Shown here piece after piece: positions 50,801 to 60,271 of a DNA stretch of 64,000 nucleotides (the stretch's first letter is position 1; each line of letters starts with the position of its first letter). The stretch lies in the NCBI GenBank assembly GCA_036500605.1, contig DASYBU010000020.1, forward strand, positions 1 to 64,000, given 5' to 3'. Origin of the DNA: JAFALK01 sp036500605. Its GTDB lineage: Bacteria > Pseudomonadota > Gammaproteobacteria > Burkholderiales > Burkholderiaceae_C. The notes under the pieces were generated by a model. The model saw only the letters and a list, made by a program, of their open reading frames with translations. It was not told the DNA's origin and did not search any database. A program made the position numbers and the translations under genes.

Positions 50801-51714
50801 CGGGCGGCAAAAACGCTGAACCGCGCTTGCGCATCGGTCCATTGCTGCAGAGGCTGCCAGCCGCCGGCCCGCAACAGCAAGGCCGCCGCGCGCGGATGGT
50901 GCTTGTAGCTGTTCTCGGTGTGGATGGTGTCGCCCGCCGCCATGCTGAAACGCCGGCCGGCGGCCTCGAAGATTTGGGCGGTGCGCGCCCGCAGATGCAT
51001 CTCGATGCGCGAGCGCTCGTCGTTCCAGCGGATCACGTGCTCGAAGGCGTCGATGTCGATCGTGCCGCCGAGTTCAAGGTTGATCCGCCGCAGCAGGTTC
51101 AGGTTGAAGCGCGCCGTCACACCCTGCGCGTCGTCGTAGGCGGGGATCAGGACGTCGGTCGATTTGCGGCGGTCGAAGCCGATCAGGAGCATCGAACCTT
51201 CGCCGAGCATCTGGCCAAAATGGCGCAGCAGATTGACGGCCTGGAATTCTTCAAGATTGCCGATGGTCGAGCCGGGGAAGAAACCGAGGCGCTCACGGCC
51301 ATCGGCCGGCAGCGAGACCGCGCCGGAAAAATCGGCTTCGATCGGATGGATCGGCAAATGCTGGAAATCTGCGGCCAGGGACTGCGCCGATTCACGCAGG
51401 AACTCGCCCGAAATGTCGATCGGCACATAACTGCTTGGCTTGACGGCGGCCAGCAGCAGCGGCGTCTTGCTCGAGGAACCCGAACCGAACTCGACCACCA
51501 TGCGGCCCGGGCCGAGCACCGAGGCGATGCCGCCCATCTGCTGCGACAGGATCTGCCGCTCGGCCTCGGTCAGGTAGTACTCGGGCAGGCGGGTGATCTC
51601 CTCGAACAACTCGGAGCCGCGCCGGTCATAAAACCAATGCGGCGGAATGGCGCGCTGCGGCAGTGCAAGACCCCGCAACACGTCGGCAAGAAACTTTGGA
51701 TCAGCTGACTCCAC
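50791..51714 (-). CDS. egtD: L-histidine N-alpha-methyltransferase (ergothioneine)
   Basis: The 307-residue protein has PPHWFYDRRGSELFEEITRL, the SAM site VVEFGSGSSSKT, then PIDISGEF, FFPGSTIGN and IHTENSYKH. These are EgtD signatures. It makes hercynine by trimethylating histidine. I chose the GTG at 51714 because GAGG lies 6 nt upstream. An in-frame GTG at 51726 would add four residues. It is divergent from egtB. Confidence 0.93.
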   Translation of the reverse strand: MESADPKFLADVLRGLALPQRAIPPHWFYDRRGSELFEEITRLPEYYLTEAERQILSQQMGGIASVLGPGRMVVEFGSGSSSKTPLLLAAVKPSSYVPIDISGEFLRESAQSLAADFQHLPIHPIEADFSGAVSLPADGRERLGFFPGSTIGNLEEFQAVNLLRHFGQMLGEGSMLLIGFDRRKSTDVLIPAYDDAQGVTARFNLNLLRRINLELGGTIDIDAFEHVIRWNDERSRIEMHLRARTAQIFEAAGRRFSMAAGDTIHTENSYKHHPRAAALLLRAGGWQPLQQWTDAQARFSVFAARRN

Positions 51715-51741
51715 TTGAAACCTCACTCTCCATCACTACAC

Positions 51742-52998
51742 ATGACAACGCCACACGAAAACATCCCGGCGGCTTGGCAGATACTGCATCATCACCCAAC
51801 ACTTTCAATCGTCCCCATGCCCGAGCGAATCCCAGGTGAATTGACTTTGCGCTACGCCCATGTTCGACAAGCCTCGATGACTTTGGCCGCCCCGCTTTCG
51901 GCCGAGGATGCGCAGGTGCAATCGATGCCCGACGCGAGCCCGGCGAAATGGCATCTCGCGCATGTGACCTGGTTCTTCGAGACCTTTGTGCTGGAACGAT
52001 ATGAACCGAGTTTCCATGCCTTTGATGCGGGCTTCCGTGTGCTGTTTAACAGTTACTACCAAGGCGTCGGCGAACGCTTTGCGCGCCCCCAACGCGGCCT
52101 GATCACCCGGCCGATGCTTGAGGACGTGAAACGTTATCGCATGGACGTCGACCGAAGAATGTCAGCAGTGATCGCCGACCATGCCCAGGACGCGGAGTTC
52201 CGCGCGCTGGTGCTGCTGGGGCTCAACCATGAACAGCAGCATCAGGAGCTTCTGCTGACGGACATCCTGCATGCCTTCAGTGCACTGCCGGGGCGTGCCT
52301 ATGACGCGGCGTTTGCGCCGAAGCCCCTGGATGCCGCACTCGGCTGGGCCGGCTTCGCGGGCGGGCTCGTCGAGATCGGGTTTGATGCGCAGCTCGACGG
52401 TGAATTCTGCTTCGACAACGAGACCCCTCGGCATCGGCACTATCTCGCGCCCTTCGAGCTGGCCACACGGCCGGCGAACAACGCCGAGTACCAGGCCTTC
52501 ATTGATGACGGCGGCTATCAACGCGCCGAGCTGTGGCTCTCGCTCGGCTGGGATTGGGTGCAGGCCGGGCAACGCCGGGCGCCCCTCTATTGGCTGGGCG
52601 AACAGCAACACACGCTGGCCGGATTGGTCGTGCGCGATCCGCACGCGCCGGTCTGCCATCTCAGTTTTTTCGAAGCGGAGGCCTTTGCACGCTGGAGCGG
52701 CGCGCGCCTGCCGACCGAGTTCGAGTGGGAGCATGCGGCCAGGTCGGAAGCGCAGCTGCTGGCCATGACCGGCCAGCTCTGGCAATGGACCTCATCGAGC
52801 TACGCTGCCTACGCCGGCTACCGCCCGCTGCCCGGCGCCGTCGGCGAGTACAACGGCAAGTTCATGTGCATGCAGTACCTGCTGCGCGGTGGTTCCTTCG
52901 CCACACCGGAAGGCCACGCGCGGAGCAGCTATCGCAACTTTTTCCCGCCGGACATTCAGTGGCAATTCTGCGGCGTTCGGCTGGCACGCGACATCTAG
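51742..52998 (+). CDS. egtB: Ergothioneine sulfoxide synthase EgtB
   Basis: The 418-residue nonheme iron enzyme has an N-terminal DinB-like domain with the iron-binding motif HEQQHQE (about residue 165), preceded by KWHLAHVTWFFE. A C-terminal FGE-sulfatase domain follows, with EWEHAAR, VGEYNGKFMCMQYLLRGGS and RSSYRNFFPP. It joins hercynine to a thiol donor. The ATG at 51742 is provisional. An ATG at 51817 would fit family starts and leave more room for a promoter. EgtA, EgtC and EgtE are not in the window. Confidence 0.92.
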   Translation: MTTPHENIPAAWQILHHHPTLSIVPMPERIPGELTLRYAHVRQASMTLAAPLSAEDAQVQSMPDASPAKWHLAHVTWFFETFVLERYEPSFHAFDAGFRVLFNSYYQGVGERFARPQRGLITRPMLEDVKRYRMDVDRRMSAVIADHAQDAEFRALVLLGLNHEQQHQELLLTDILHAFSALPGRAYDAAFAPKPLDAALGWAGFAGGLVEIGFDAQLDGEFCFDNETPRHRHYLAPFELATRPANNAEYQAFIDDGGYQRAELWLSLGWDWVQAGQRRAPLYWLGEQQHTLAGLVVRDPHAPVCHLSFFEAEAFARWSGARLPTEFEWEHAARSEAQLLAMTGQLWQWTSSSYAAYAGYRPLPGAVGEYNGKFMCMQYLLRGGSFATPEGHARSSYRNFFPPDIQWQFCGVRLARDI

Positions 52999-53047
52999 GT
53001 TAGCGGCGGCTACAGTCGCGCCATTGGACATCTACCGGATTCTCTCC

Positions 53048-53443
53048 ATGCACCGTCGCGTCATGCTCAGTTCCCTGGCCTTGTTGGCCGCCTGTGCGCT
53101 CAGCCTGCCGGCCCAGGCCCAGGTGCATCGCCACTTCCCGGCCAACGCGCTGCGCGGCGAGTTCGAGATGCAGGCCTTCCCGAACGTCCAGATCAACCAC
53201 CGCGCTGCCCGCATGGCGCCGGGCGGGCGCATCTGGGGCGACACCGGCTTGCTCCAGCAACCGGGCGCGCTGATCGGCGGGCGCTATATCGTCAACTACC
53301 GCGTCGAGGCAAGCTCGGGCCTGGTGATCGAGGTGTGGATCCTGAATCCGGTCGAACTGGCGAACAAGCGCTGGCCGCACACCTCGCAAGAAGCGGCGAC
53401 CTGGCAGTTTGATGCGGCCTCGCAAACCTGGACCAAGCCTTGA
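53048..53443 (+). CDS. Secreted hypothetical protein
   Basis: The 131-residue protein has a signal peptide (about 1-24, AQA cleavage) and a small beta-rich mature domain (EMQAFPNVQINHRAARMAPG, GGRYIVNYRVEAS). No family is recognised. The stop overlaps the TTG of the next gene by 3 nt, so they are cotranscribed. The extension upstream to 52889 overlaps egtB and is rejected. Confidence 0.75.
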   Translation: MHRRVMLSSLALLAACALSLPAQAQVHRHFPANALRGEFEMQAFPNVQINHRAARMAPGGRIWGDTGLLQQPGALIGGRYIVNYRVEASSGLVIEVWILNPVELANKRWPHTSQEAATWQFDAASQTWTKP

Positions 53444-54153
53444 AACTTCTCCGTCTTCTCATGCTTGGCGCGCTGATCGGCATGCCCGTGGCTTCGCAAG
53501 CACAGACCCCAGACCCGGCTCCCGCGAAAAGCGCAACCTCGGCGCCGAGCAGCGCCGCGGACACAGACGAATGCGTCTCCAGCGGCCGGTACGTACCGCC
53601 GCCTGTCGCATGGCTCGGCAAGTTCGTTTATGTTGTCAAGCTGACCATCAAGAATGGCAGCGTGACCGATGTTGAGGCCAGGCCCGTCCCGGGCCAGGGC
53701 ACGGACGACGCGACCGACAACACACTCATCAGCAGCCTGTCCGACTTCGTGAAACAGCACTACGTCTGCAAGGGCCCGAACCGCGTGAACACCGAGTATC
53801 TGGCGGTGACCCTGAAGCAGGACATTCCAGAGCTGAGCGCGATGCGCGCTGCGGGGGAGAAGGTTGACGTGATCCGCGGTGTGGAGGTCAAGCCCGCGAT
53901 CTGCAGGAAGACGACGCGGCCCCAGGTGCCGCCGCACTGGCTGAACACAGGCGTCGTCCGATTGGTCGCCACGGTTCAGGTCCAGGGCAAGCGAATCGGC
54001 TGGATTGACGTCAAGCTGCGCAGCGGCAGTGACTCCGCATACGAGAACCAACGCTTCGCCGATTCCGTCAGGCAGGCGATTCGCCGCGGCTACAAATGCA
54101 CGGGCGACCGGATTTTCGAGCAGGAATTCGAGTTCAGCTTCGTCGGCGAGTGA
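53440..54153 (+). CDS. Secreted hypothetical protein, possible TonB-like C-terminal domain
   Basis: The 237-residue protein has a signal peptide (about 1-22, SQA cleavage) and two similar halves, each with V-x-L-x-V/I-x-N-G-like strand pairs and a conserved Cys (FVKQHYVCKG and AIRRGYKCTG). The pattern resembles duplicated TonB-C/energy-transducer-like domains, with weak confidence. The start is a TTG overlapping the preceding stop. An ATG at 53461 is an alternative. It is followed by a strong hairpin. Confidence 0.7.
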   Translation: MKLLRLLMLGALIGMPVASQAQTPDPAPAKSATSAPSSAADTDECVSSGRYVPPPVAWLGKFVYVVKLTIKNGSVTDVEARPVPGQGTDDATDNTLISSLSDFVKQHYVCKGPNRVNTEYLAVTLKQDIPELSAMRAAGEKVDVIRGVEVKPAICRKTTRPQVPPHWLNTGVVRLVATVQVQGKRIGWIDVKLRSGSDSAYENQRFADSVRQAIRRGYKCTGDRIFEQEFEFSFVGE

Positions 54154-54154
54154 G

Positions 54155-54183
54155 GCGAAGGGCCGCGATCTGAGGCCCTTCGC
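54155..54183. terminator. Hairpin after the secreted protein gene
   Basis: GCGAAGGGCC (54155-54164) and GGCCCTTCGC (54174-54183) form a perfect 10-bp stem with a 9-nt loop, 2 bp past the stop at 54153. No T-tract follows. TACAAT (54184-54189) comes right after and could be the -10 of a miaB promoter. Confidence 0.55.
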
Positions 54184-54320
54184 TACAATGGCAGCCTTCG
54201 CAGCCCCTGGACAAATACCATGCAACGCTGTGTTTTGATCGCCGCCCGGCGGTCCTGTCATGGTGGGCGCTTTTGCAGCGCCCGAGTCCCGGTCGACGCT
54301 GCTGCTGGACTCTGACCATC

Positions 54321-55685
54321 ATGAAAAAAGTATTCATCAAGACCTTCGGCTGCCAGATGAACGAGTACGACTCGGACAAGATGGCCGACGTGCTGGGCGC
54401 CGCCGAGGGCTATGAAAAGACCACCGATGTCGACGAGGCCGACCTGATCCTCTTCAACACCTGCTCGGTGCGCGAGAAGGCGCAGGAGAAGGTCTTCAGC
54501 GATCTGGGCCGCGTCAAGCATTTGAAGGCCAAGGGCGTGATGATCGGCGTGGGCGGCTGCGTGGCTTCGCAGGAAGGCGCGGCCATCATCGAACGCGCGC
54601 CGTATGTGGACGTCGTGTTCGGCCCGCAAACGCTGCACCGCTTGCCCGCCCTGCTCGAAGCGCGCCGCGTGCAGCGCCTGCCGCAGGTGGACATCAGCTT
54701 CCCCGAGATCGAGAAGTTCGACAACCTGCCGCCGGCCAAGGTCGAGGGCGCTTCGGCGTTTGTCTCGATCATGGAAGGCTGCTCGAAGTACTGCTCGTAT
54801 TGCGTCGTGCCTTACACGCGCGGTGAAGAAGTCTCGCGCCCCTTTGACGATGTGCTGACCGAGATCGCCGGCCTGGCCGACCAGGGCGTCATGGAGATCA
54901 ATCTGCTGGGGCAGAACGTCAACGCCTACCGAGGCAAGATGGGCGACAGCGGCGAGTTCGCCGACCTGGCCCTGCTGCTTGAATACGCGGCGGAGATCCC
55001 GGGCATCCAGCGCCTGCGCTTCACCACCAGCCACCCGAACGAGTTCAGCCCGCGCCTGATCGAGGCCTTCGGCAAGGTGCCGGCCCTGGTGAACCATCTG
55101 CATCTGCCCGTGCAACATGGCAGCGACCGCATCCTCAGCGCGATGAAGCGCGGCTACACCGCAATCGAATTCAAGAGCATCGTGCGCAAGCTGCGCGCGA
55201 TCCGTCCGGACATCCGCATCGCCAGCGACTTCATCGTCGGCTTCCCCGGCGAGACCGAGGAAGACCACGCCAAGCTGATGAAGCTGGTGCGCGATGTGGG
55301 CTTCGATGCCTCGTTCAGCTTCATCTTCAGCCCGCGCCCCGGCACGCCGGCGGCAGCGCTGGAAGACACCACGCCGCACGAAGAGAAGGTGCGCCGCCTG
55401 CAGGAGCTGCAAGCCGAGATCGAGGCGAACGCCGTGCGCATCAGCGAAACCATGGTCGGCCAGACCGCGCGAATCCTGGTTACCGGCACCTCACGCAAGG
55501 ATGCTTCCGAGCTGATGGGCCGCACCGAGTGCAACCGCATCGTCAACTTCAAGGGCCACCCGCGCCTGATGAATCAGCTGATCGACGTGAAGCTGACGCA
55601 GGCTTTCGCGCATTCGCTGCGCGGCGAGGTACTGCTGTCCGCTGACCTCACTTCTGACGCATCAGCCACCACTGCGGCACACTGA
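54321..55685 (+). CDS. miaB: tRNA-2-methylthio-N6-dimethylallyladenosine synthase
   Basis: The 454-residue radical-SAM methylthiotransferase has an N-terminal UPF0004 domain with cysteines in KTFGCQMN, NTCSVREK and GGCVASQEG. The radical SAM CSKYCSYC motif (about residues 154-161) and a C-terminal TRAM domain follow. It adds the methylthio group to A37 of tRNAs. I chose the ATG at 54321 (MKKVFIKTFGC). Its 3' end overlaps a convergent membrane protein gene by 38 bp. Confidence 0.97.
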   Translation: MKKVFIKTFGCQMNEYDSDKMADVLGAAEGYEKTTDVDEADLILFNTCSVREKAQEKVFSDLGRVKHLKAKGVMIGVGGCVASQEGAAIIERAPYVDVVFGPQTLHRLPALLEARRVQRLPQVDISFPEIEKFDNLPPAKVEGASAFVSIMEGCSKYCSYCVVPYTRGEEVSRPFDDVLTEIAGLADQGVMEINLLGQNVNAYRGKMGDSGEFADLALLLEYAAEIPGIQRLRFTTSHPNEFSPRLIEAFGKVPALVNHLHLPVQHGSDRILSAMKRGYTAIEFKSIVRKLRAIRPDIRIASDFIVGFPGETEEDHAKLMKLVRDVGFDASFSFIFSPRPGTPAAALEDTTPHEEKVRRLQELQAEIEANAVRISETMVGQTARILVTGTSRKDASELMGRTECNRIVNFKGHPRLMNQLIDVKLTQAFAHSLRGEVLLSADLTSDASATTAAH

Positions 55686-55920
55686 TCCCGGCCAGCATCA
55701 GCCCATAACCCGCGATTCGCCCGTCATGACCCAGCAGGACCAAGGCCGCGACAACCGCGAGGCTGCCGCCAGCCGCGCCCCACAGCGCCAGCCGATGCCA
55801 GGCCACGCTCTTGAGATCGCGGCGCCAAATCAGCTTGGCGGCAAAGGCCACCAGCAAGGCCACGCCCCAGGCGGGAGCGAAGAGGTTGGCAATATGCCAG
55901 AAGGCGTCGAGCGGGCTCAA
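55648..55920 (-). CDS. Small membrane protein of unknown function
   Basis: The 90-residue protein has three hydrophobic segments (about 8-30, 43-64, 70-85). No family is recognised. It overlaps the 3' end of miaB by 38 bp on the opposite strand and is divergent from hemA by 46 bp. Conservation is unknown, so the call depends on composition and a plausible start. Confidence 0.65.
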   Translation of the reverse strand: MSPLDAFWHIANLFAPAWGVALLVAFAAKLIWRRDLKSVAWHRLALWGAAGGSLAVVAALVLLGHDGRIAGYGLMLAGISVPQWWLMRQK

Positions 55921-55954
55921 TGGCGTTGATCCATACGGTTATGTCTCCCAATTT

Positions 55955-55960
55955 TATAAT
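55955..55960 (+). promoter_or_regulatory. TATAAT box 6 nt before hemA start
   Basis: A perfect TATAAT lies only 6 nt before the hemA ATG. The best -35 candidates (TTGATC at 55926) are spaced too far (23 bp). If this is the true -10, transcription would begin at or next to the ATG and the mRNA would be leaderless. No ribosome binding site is visible before hemA, which fits. The alternative is that it is a chance match. Confidence 0.4.
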
Positions 55961-55966
55961 CGCGCC

Positions 55967-57256
55967 ATGACGGTGTTTGCCCTGGGTCTGAACCACACGT
56001 CCGCGCCGCTCGATCTGCGCGGTCGTTTTGCGTTCACGCTCGAGCAATTGGCGCCGACGCTGCTGGGTTTCCGCGAACGCATGCACGCCGAGGCCCCGCG
56101 CGGGGCGGAAGCCGCCCTGCTCTCCACCTGCAACCGCACCGAGCTCTATGTGGCCGGCGACGCGAGCATGGTGCAGCCCGCCGTCGAATGGTTGGCCGGC
56201 GTGGGCGGCGTGGGCAGCAGCGCGCTGCTCGACCATGCCTATGTGATGGAAGACGGCGCCGCCGCGCGGCACGCCTTCCGCGTCGCCAGCGGGCTGGATT
56301 CAATGGTACTGGGCGAGCCGCAGATCCTTGGTCAGATGAAGCAGGCCGTTAGAGAAGCCGATCAGGCGGGCACGCTGGGCACGACGCTGCACCAGCTGTT
56401 CCAGCGCAGCTTCTCGGTGGCCAAGGAGGTGCGCACCTCGACCGAGATCGGCACGCATTCGATCAGCATGGCCGCCGCCAGCGTGCGCCTGGCCGCGCAA
56501 CTGTTTGAAGATCTCTCGAAGATCACGGTGCTGTTTGTCGGCGCGGGCGAGATGATCGAGCTGGTGGCCACGCATTTCGCGGCGCGTGCACCCAAGAGCA
56601 TGGCGGTGGCCAACCGCACGCTGGAGCGCGGCGAGAAGCTCGCTTCGCGGCTTTCGGCCGAGGCGGTGCGCCTGTCCGATCTGCCGCAGCGCCTGCATGA
56701 GTTCGATGCGGTGATCAGTTGCACCGCGTCGAGCCTGCCATTGATCGGCCTGGGCGCCGTGGAGCGCGCGTTGAAAGCGCGCAAGCACCGCCCGATGTTC
56801 ATGGTTGATCTGGCCGTGCCGCGCGATATCGAGCACGAAGTCGCGCAGCTCGACGACGTGTACCTCTATACCGTCGACGATCTGGCGCAGCTCGTGCAGA
56901 CCGCCGGCGAGAAGCGCCAGGCCGCCGTGGAGCAGGCCGAGGCCATCATCGAAACCGGCGTGCAAGGCTTTGTGCATTGGCTGGGCCAGCGCCACACGGT
57001 GCCGCTGATCCAGGCCCTCAACGCCCAGACCGACGACTGGCGCGAGATCGAGATCGCCCGCGCCCGCAAGCTGCTGGCGCGCGGTGCTTCGGTCGACGAA
57101 GTGCTGGAAGCGCTCTCGCGCGGCCTCACCCAGAAGATGCTGCACGGCACGCTGGCCGAGCTGCACGCGAGCGAAGGCGATCAACGCCAGCAGCTCGCGC
57201 AAACCGTCTCGCGCCTCTTCCTGCGCAGCAACAGCAAGGGACCTTCGGAGCTTTAG
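55967..57256 (+). CDS. hemA: Glutamyl-tRNA reductase
   Basis: The 429-residue enzyme makes glutamate-1-semialdehyde, the first committed step of haem synthesis, from Glu-tRNA. It has ALGLNHTSAPLDLR, the active cysteine in LLSTCNRTELY, the tRNA-recognition segment GLDSMVLGEPQILGQ, and a Rossmann NADPH site VLFVGAGEM. A C-terminal dimerisation helix follows. I chose the ATG at 55967 over the upstream in-frame frame, which is antisense to another gene. It is followed by prfA and prmC. Confidence 0.97.
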   Translation: MTVFALGLNHTSAPLDLRGRFAFTLEQLAPTLLGFRERMHAEAPRGAEAALLSTCNRTELYVAGDASMVQPAVEWLAGVGGVGSSALLDHAYVMEDGAAARHAFRVASGLDSMVLGEPQILGQMKQAVREADQAGTLGTTLHQLFQRSFSVAKEVRTSTEIGTHSISMAAASVRLAAQLFEDLSKITVLFVGAGEMIELVATHFAARAPKSMAVANRTLERGEKLASRLSAEAVRLSDLPQRLHEFDAVISCTASSLPLIGLGAVERALKARKHRPMFMVDLAVPRDIEHEVAQLDDVYLYTVDDLAQLVQTAGEKRQAAVEQAEAIIETGVQGFVHWLGQRHTVPLIQALNAQTDDWREIEIARARKLLARGASVDEVLEALSRGLTQKMLHGTLAELHASEGDQRQQLAQTVSRLFLRSNSKGPSEL

Positions 57257-57312
57257 CGGCGCGGACTTTTTCTGTTCCGCCTTCCCGCATTTCGAAGCTT
57301 CCGAAAGTCCCC

Positions 57313-58395
57313 ATGAAAGACAGCCTGCGCCAGCAATTTGAACGCCTCGCGTTCCGCTTGACCGAACTCGACAACACGCTGGCCGACGGCAGCGTTGCCG
57401 CTGATATGAAGCGTTATCGGGCACTGTCGAAAGAGCAATCCGATGTCGCCCATCTCGTTCAAGGCTATCGCCGCTATGAGCAGCGCGAAGCCGATCTGAC
57501 CGCCGCGCGCGAGATGCTCGACGACCCTGAAATGGCCGAGATGGCCCGCGAGGAGATCAAGGCCGCCGAGGCCGATATCCTCCAGCTCCACGAGGAGCTG
57601 CAGCTCGCGCTGATGCCCAAGGATCCGGACGACGTTCGCAACGCGTTTCTTGAAATCCGCGCCGGCGCGGGCGGCGATGAATCGGCGCTGTTCGCCGGCG
57701 ACCTGGCGCGCATGTACCTGCGCTATGCCGAGCGCCAGGGCTGGCGCACCGAGATCCTGTCGGAGTCTGTTTCCGATCTGGGCGGCTACAAGGAATTGGT
57801 GCTGCGCATCGAAGCCGATGGCGTCTACGGCCGGCTCAAGTTCGAGTCGGGCGGCCACCGTGTGCAGCGCGTCCCGGCCACCGAATCGCAAGGCCGCATC
57901 CACACGAGCGCCTGCACGGTGGCGGTGATGCCCGAGCCCGACGAGGCCGAGGAAGTGACGCTGAACCCGGCCGAGCTGCGCATCGATACCTTCCGCGCCA
58001 GCGGCGCTGGCGGCCAGCACGTCAACAAGACCGATTCGGCGATCCGCATCACCCACCTGCCGACGGGCCTCGTGGCGGAATGCCAGGACGACCGCAGCCA
58101 GCACCGCAACAAGGCCAAGGCGATGGCCGTGCTGGCCGCGCGCCTGCGCGACAAGGATCGCAACGAACGCGCCGCCAAGGAAGCCGCCACCCGCAAGGGC
58201 CTGATCGGCACTGGCGACCGCAGCGACCGCATCCGCACCTACAACTTCCCGCAGGGCCGGCTGACCGACCACCGCATCAACCTGACGCTCTACAAGCTCG
58301 GCGCGATCATGGACGGTGATCTGGACGATGTGGTCAAGGGCTTGCAGGCGGCTCAAGCCGCCGAGCAGTTGGCGCTGCTGGAAGGCCGGGCGTGA
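57313..58395 (+). CDS. prfA: Peptide chain release factor 1
   Basis: The 360-residue protein recognises UAA and UAG stop codons. The peptidyl-tRNA hydrolysis motif GAGGQHVN (GGQ, about residues 233-240) and a RIRTYNFPQGRLTDHR segment are seen. The 56-bp gap after hemA suggests one operon. It is the substrate of the adjacent PrmC. Confidence 0.98.
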   Translation: MKDSLRQQFERLAFRLTELDNTLADGSVAADMKRYRALSKEQSDVAHLVQGYRRYEQREADLTAAREMLDDPEMAEMAREEIKAAEADILQLHEELQLALMPKDPDDVRNAFLEIRAGAGGDESALFAGDLARMYLRYAERQGWRTEILSESVSDLGGYKELVLRIEADGVYGRLKFESGGHRVQRVPATESQGRIHTSACTVAVMPEPDEAEEVTLNPAELRIDTFRASGAGGQHVNKTDSAIRITHLPTGLVAECQDDRSQHRNKAKAMAVLAARLRDKDRNERAAKEAATRKGLIGTGDRSDRIRTYNFPQGRLTDHRINLTLYKLGAIMDGDLDDVVKGLQAAQAAEQLALLEGRA

Positions 58396-59189
58396 TCGTT
58401 TCCGAAGCGCTGACGCTGGCCCGTTCCCTGGGCGTGGATCGGCTCGATGCGCAACTGCTGCTGGCTCATCTGCTGCAGCAGGACCGGGGCTGGCTGATCA
58501 GCCATGACGATGCACCGGTGGATGAAGCGCTCGTGCGCGGCCTGCTGATCCGCCGCGCGGCGGGCGAGCCGCTGGCCTACCTGGTCGGCGAGAAGGAATT
58601 CCACGGCCTGCTGCTGAAGGTCACGCCCGACACACTGGTGCCCCGGCCCGATACCGAGGTGCTGGTCGATTGGGCGCTTGAACTGCTAACGCCGAAATCA
58701 AGCGTCGTGGACCTCGGTACGGGCAGCGGCGCCATCGCCCTGGCGCTCAAAGCTGGCCAGCCCGGCGCCCGAGTGCACGCGGTCGACCTGAGCCCGGCGG
58801 CCTTGGCCGTGGCCGAAGGCAATGCCCGCCGCCTCGGCTTGGATGTCTGCTTTCATCAAGGCAGCTGGCTGGCCCCTCTTGCGGGCCTGAAGTTCGACGT
58901 GATCGTCAGCAACCCGCCCTATATCGCTGGCGGCGACCCGCACCTGCCAGCGCTGCGCCATGAGCCGATTTCGGCGCTGACGCCCGGTGGCGATGGCCTG
59001 TCCGATCTGCTCGCCATCATTGATGTCGCACCGCAACATCTGGTAAGCGGAGGTTGGTTGCTGCTCGAGCATGGTTTCGACCAGGCCGAGCCTGTTGCCG
59101 CCGCACTACGGGCGCGCGGTTTCATGGAGCCGGAGCTGCGCCGCGACCTCGGTGGCAACCCCCGTGCAAGCGGGGGGCGGTTGCCGTAA
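58392..59189 (+). CDS. prmC: Release factor glutamine methyltransferase
   Basis: The 265-residue SAM-dependent methyltransferase methylates the Gln of the GGQ motif in release factors. It has an N-terminal helical domain, then the SAM site VVDLGTGSGAIAL (about 113-125) and the catalytic NPPY motif. The start is a GTG overlapping the prfA stop by 4 nt (GTGA). This is typical of prfA-prmC. Confidence 0.96.
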   Translation: MIVSEALTLARSLGVDRLDAQLLLAHLLQQDRGWLISHDDAPVDEALVRGLLIRRAAGEPLAYLVGEKEFHGLLLKVTPDTLVPRPDTEVLVDWALELLTPKSSVVDLGTGSGAIALALKAGQPGARVHAVDLSPAALAVAEGNARRLGLDVCFHQGSWLAPLAGLKFDVIVSNPPYIAGGDPHLPALRHEPISALTPGGDGLSDLLAIIDVAPQHLVSGGWLLLEHGFDQAEPVAAALRARGFMEPELRRDLGGNPRASGGRLP

Positions 59190-59289
59190 CACCGTTGCAA
59201 AAGTAGTGCAAATTGACTGCACAAGGCCGGGGGCTGGCGGTAGTATCAATTCAGGGAGACGCCAATCCGGCGCCGGTCAGGAGACGGAC

Positions 59290-59898
59290 ATGCAGCAACT
59301 GGTTCGCACCGCCTTGTTCGCACTCGCGTGCTGCACCGCTTTTGCGGCTGTGGCCGAAGACCTCAAGCTCGCGCCGATCGAGCAGGCCAGCCCGCGCTGG
59401 CAGGCGCGCTTCCAGCTTTCCAGCCTCGACACCGGCCCGCTGGCCGGCCTGGACAGCACCCGTTCGGGCTCGCGCGTCCTGAGCGCCAATCTGCTCGGCG
59501 ACTATTACCTGACCAATTCCGGCCTCGGCGGCGTGCGCGGCGGCCTGCGTGTCAGTGGTGGCATGCTGTTAGGTCCGCTGTCGCTGTCGCAAAGCAGTTC
59601 CGGCCTGGCGCTGGGCAATCATGGCGACCAGAGCCTCAATGTGGGCCAGCGCTCGGTGACCATGCTGTCCCCGCGCCTCGATATCAACGATCCTTCGGCC
59701 TCGATGTCCTATCTGGGCGTCGGCTACACCGGCCACGCACTGCGCAGCGGCCTGTCCTTCAGCGCCGACTTCGGTTTGATCAGCAGCACCTCGCTGGGCG
59801 GCCTGCGCCTGGGCGGCAGCCCGACGGCGCTTGATGATGTGCTGCGCGACATGCGCTACAAGCCCTTGCTCCAGCTGGGCCTGTCCTACAGCTACTGA
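59290..59898 (+). CDS. Secreted or outer-membrane beta-rich hypothetical protein
   Basis: The 202-residue protein has a signal peptide (about 1-22, AVA cleavage) and a mature domain with alternating Gly/Ser/Leu strands (RFQLSSLDTG, GVRGGLRVSGGM, SYLGVGYTG, LQLGLSYSY). The final aromatic residue is typical of outer membrane barrels. No family is recognised. I chose the ATG at 59290. The 100 bp upstream probably hold its promoter. Confidence 0.75.
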   Translation: MQQLVRTALFALACCTAFAAVAEDLKLAPIEQASPRWQARFQLSSLDTGPLAGLDSTRSGSRVLSANLLGDYYLTNSGLGGVRGGLRVSGGMLLGPLSLSQSSSGLALGNHGDQSLNVGQRSVTMLSPRLDINDPSASMSYLGVGYTGHALRSGLSFSADFGLISSTSLGGLRLGGSPTALDDVLRDMRYKPLLQLGLSYSY

Positions 59899-59954
59899 AC
59901 CCGGTCCTGTGCGTCGCGGATAATCCGGGAATCTGTTTTCTTGGGATTCATGAG

Positions 59955-60266
59955 ATGAGCGACGTTCAACAACGCATCGACGAACTGGTCAAGGGCAACC
60001 GCGTGGTGCTCTTCATGAAGGGCACTTCGCAGTTCCCCATGTGCGGCTTCTCGGGCCGGGCGATCCAGATCCTGAAGGCCTGCGGCGTCAGCGACCTGAA
60101 GACCTTCAACGTGCTCGAAGACGAAGGCGTGCGCCAGGGCATCAAGGACTACGCCCAGTGGCCCACGATCCCGCAGCTCTACGTCAACGGCGAATTCGTC
60201 GGCGGCTCGGACATCATGATGGAGATGTACGAATCGGGCGAGCTGCAACAGGCGCTGACCGCTTGA
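59955..60266 (+). CDS. grxD: Monothiol glutaredoxin (Grx4 type)
   Basis: The 103-residue CGFS glutaredoxin has VVLFMKGTSQFPMCGFSGRA (active motif CGFS, about residues 30-33) and PTIPQLYVNGEFVGGSDI. These proteins carry or sense [2Fe-2S] clusters. It is followed by an intergenic repeat and ubiX. Confidence 0.97.
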   Translation: MSDVQQRIDELVKGNRVVLFMKGTSQFPMCGFSGRAIQILKACGVSDLKTFNVLEDEGVRQGIKDYAQWPTIPQLYVNGEFVGGSDIMMEMYESGELQQALTA

Positions 60267-60271
60267 CTTCC

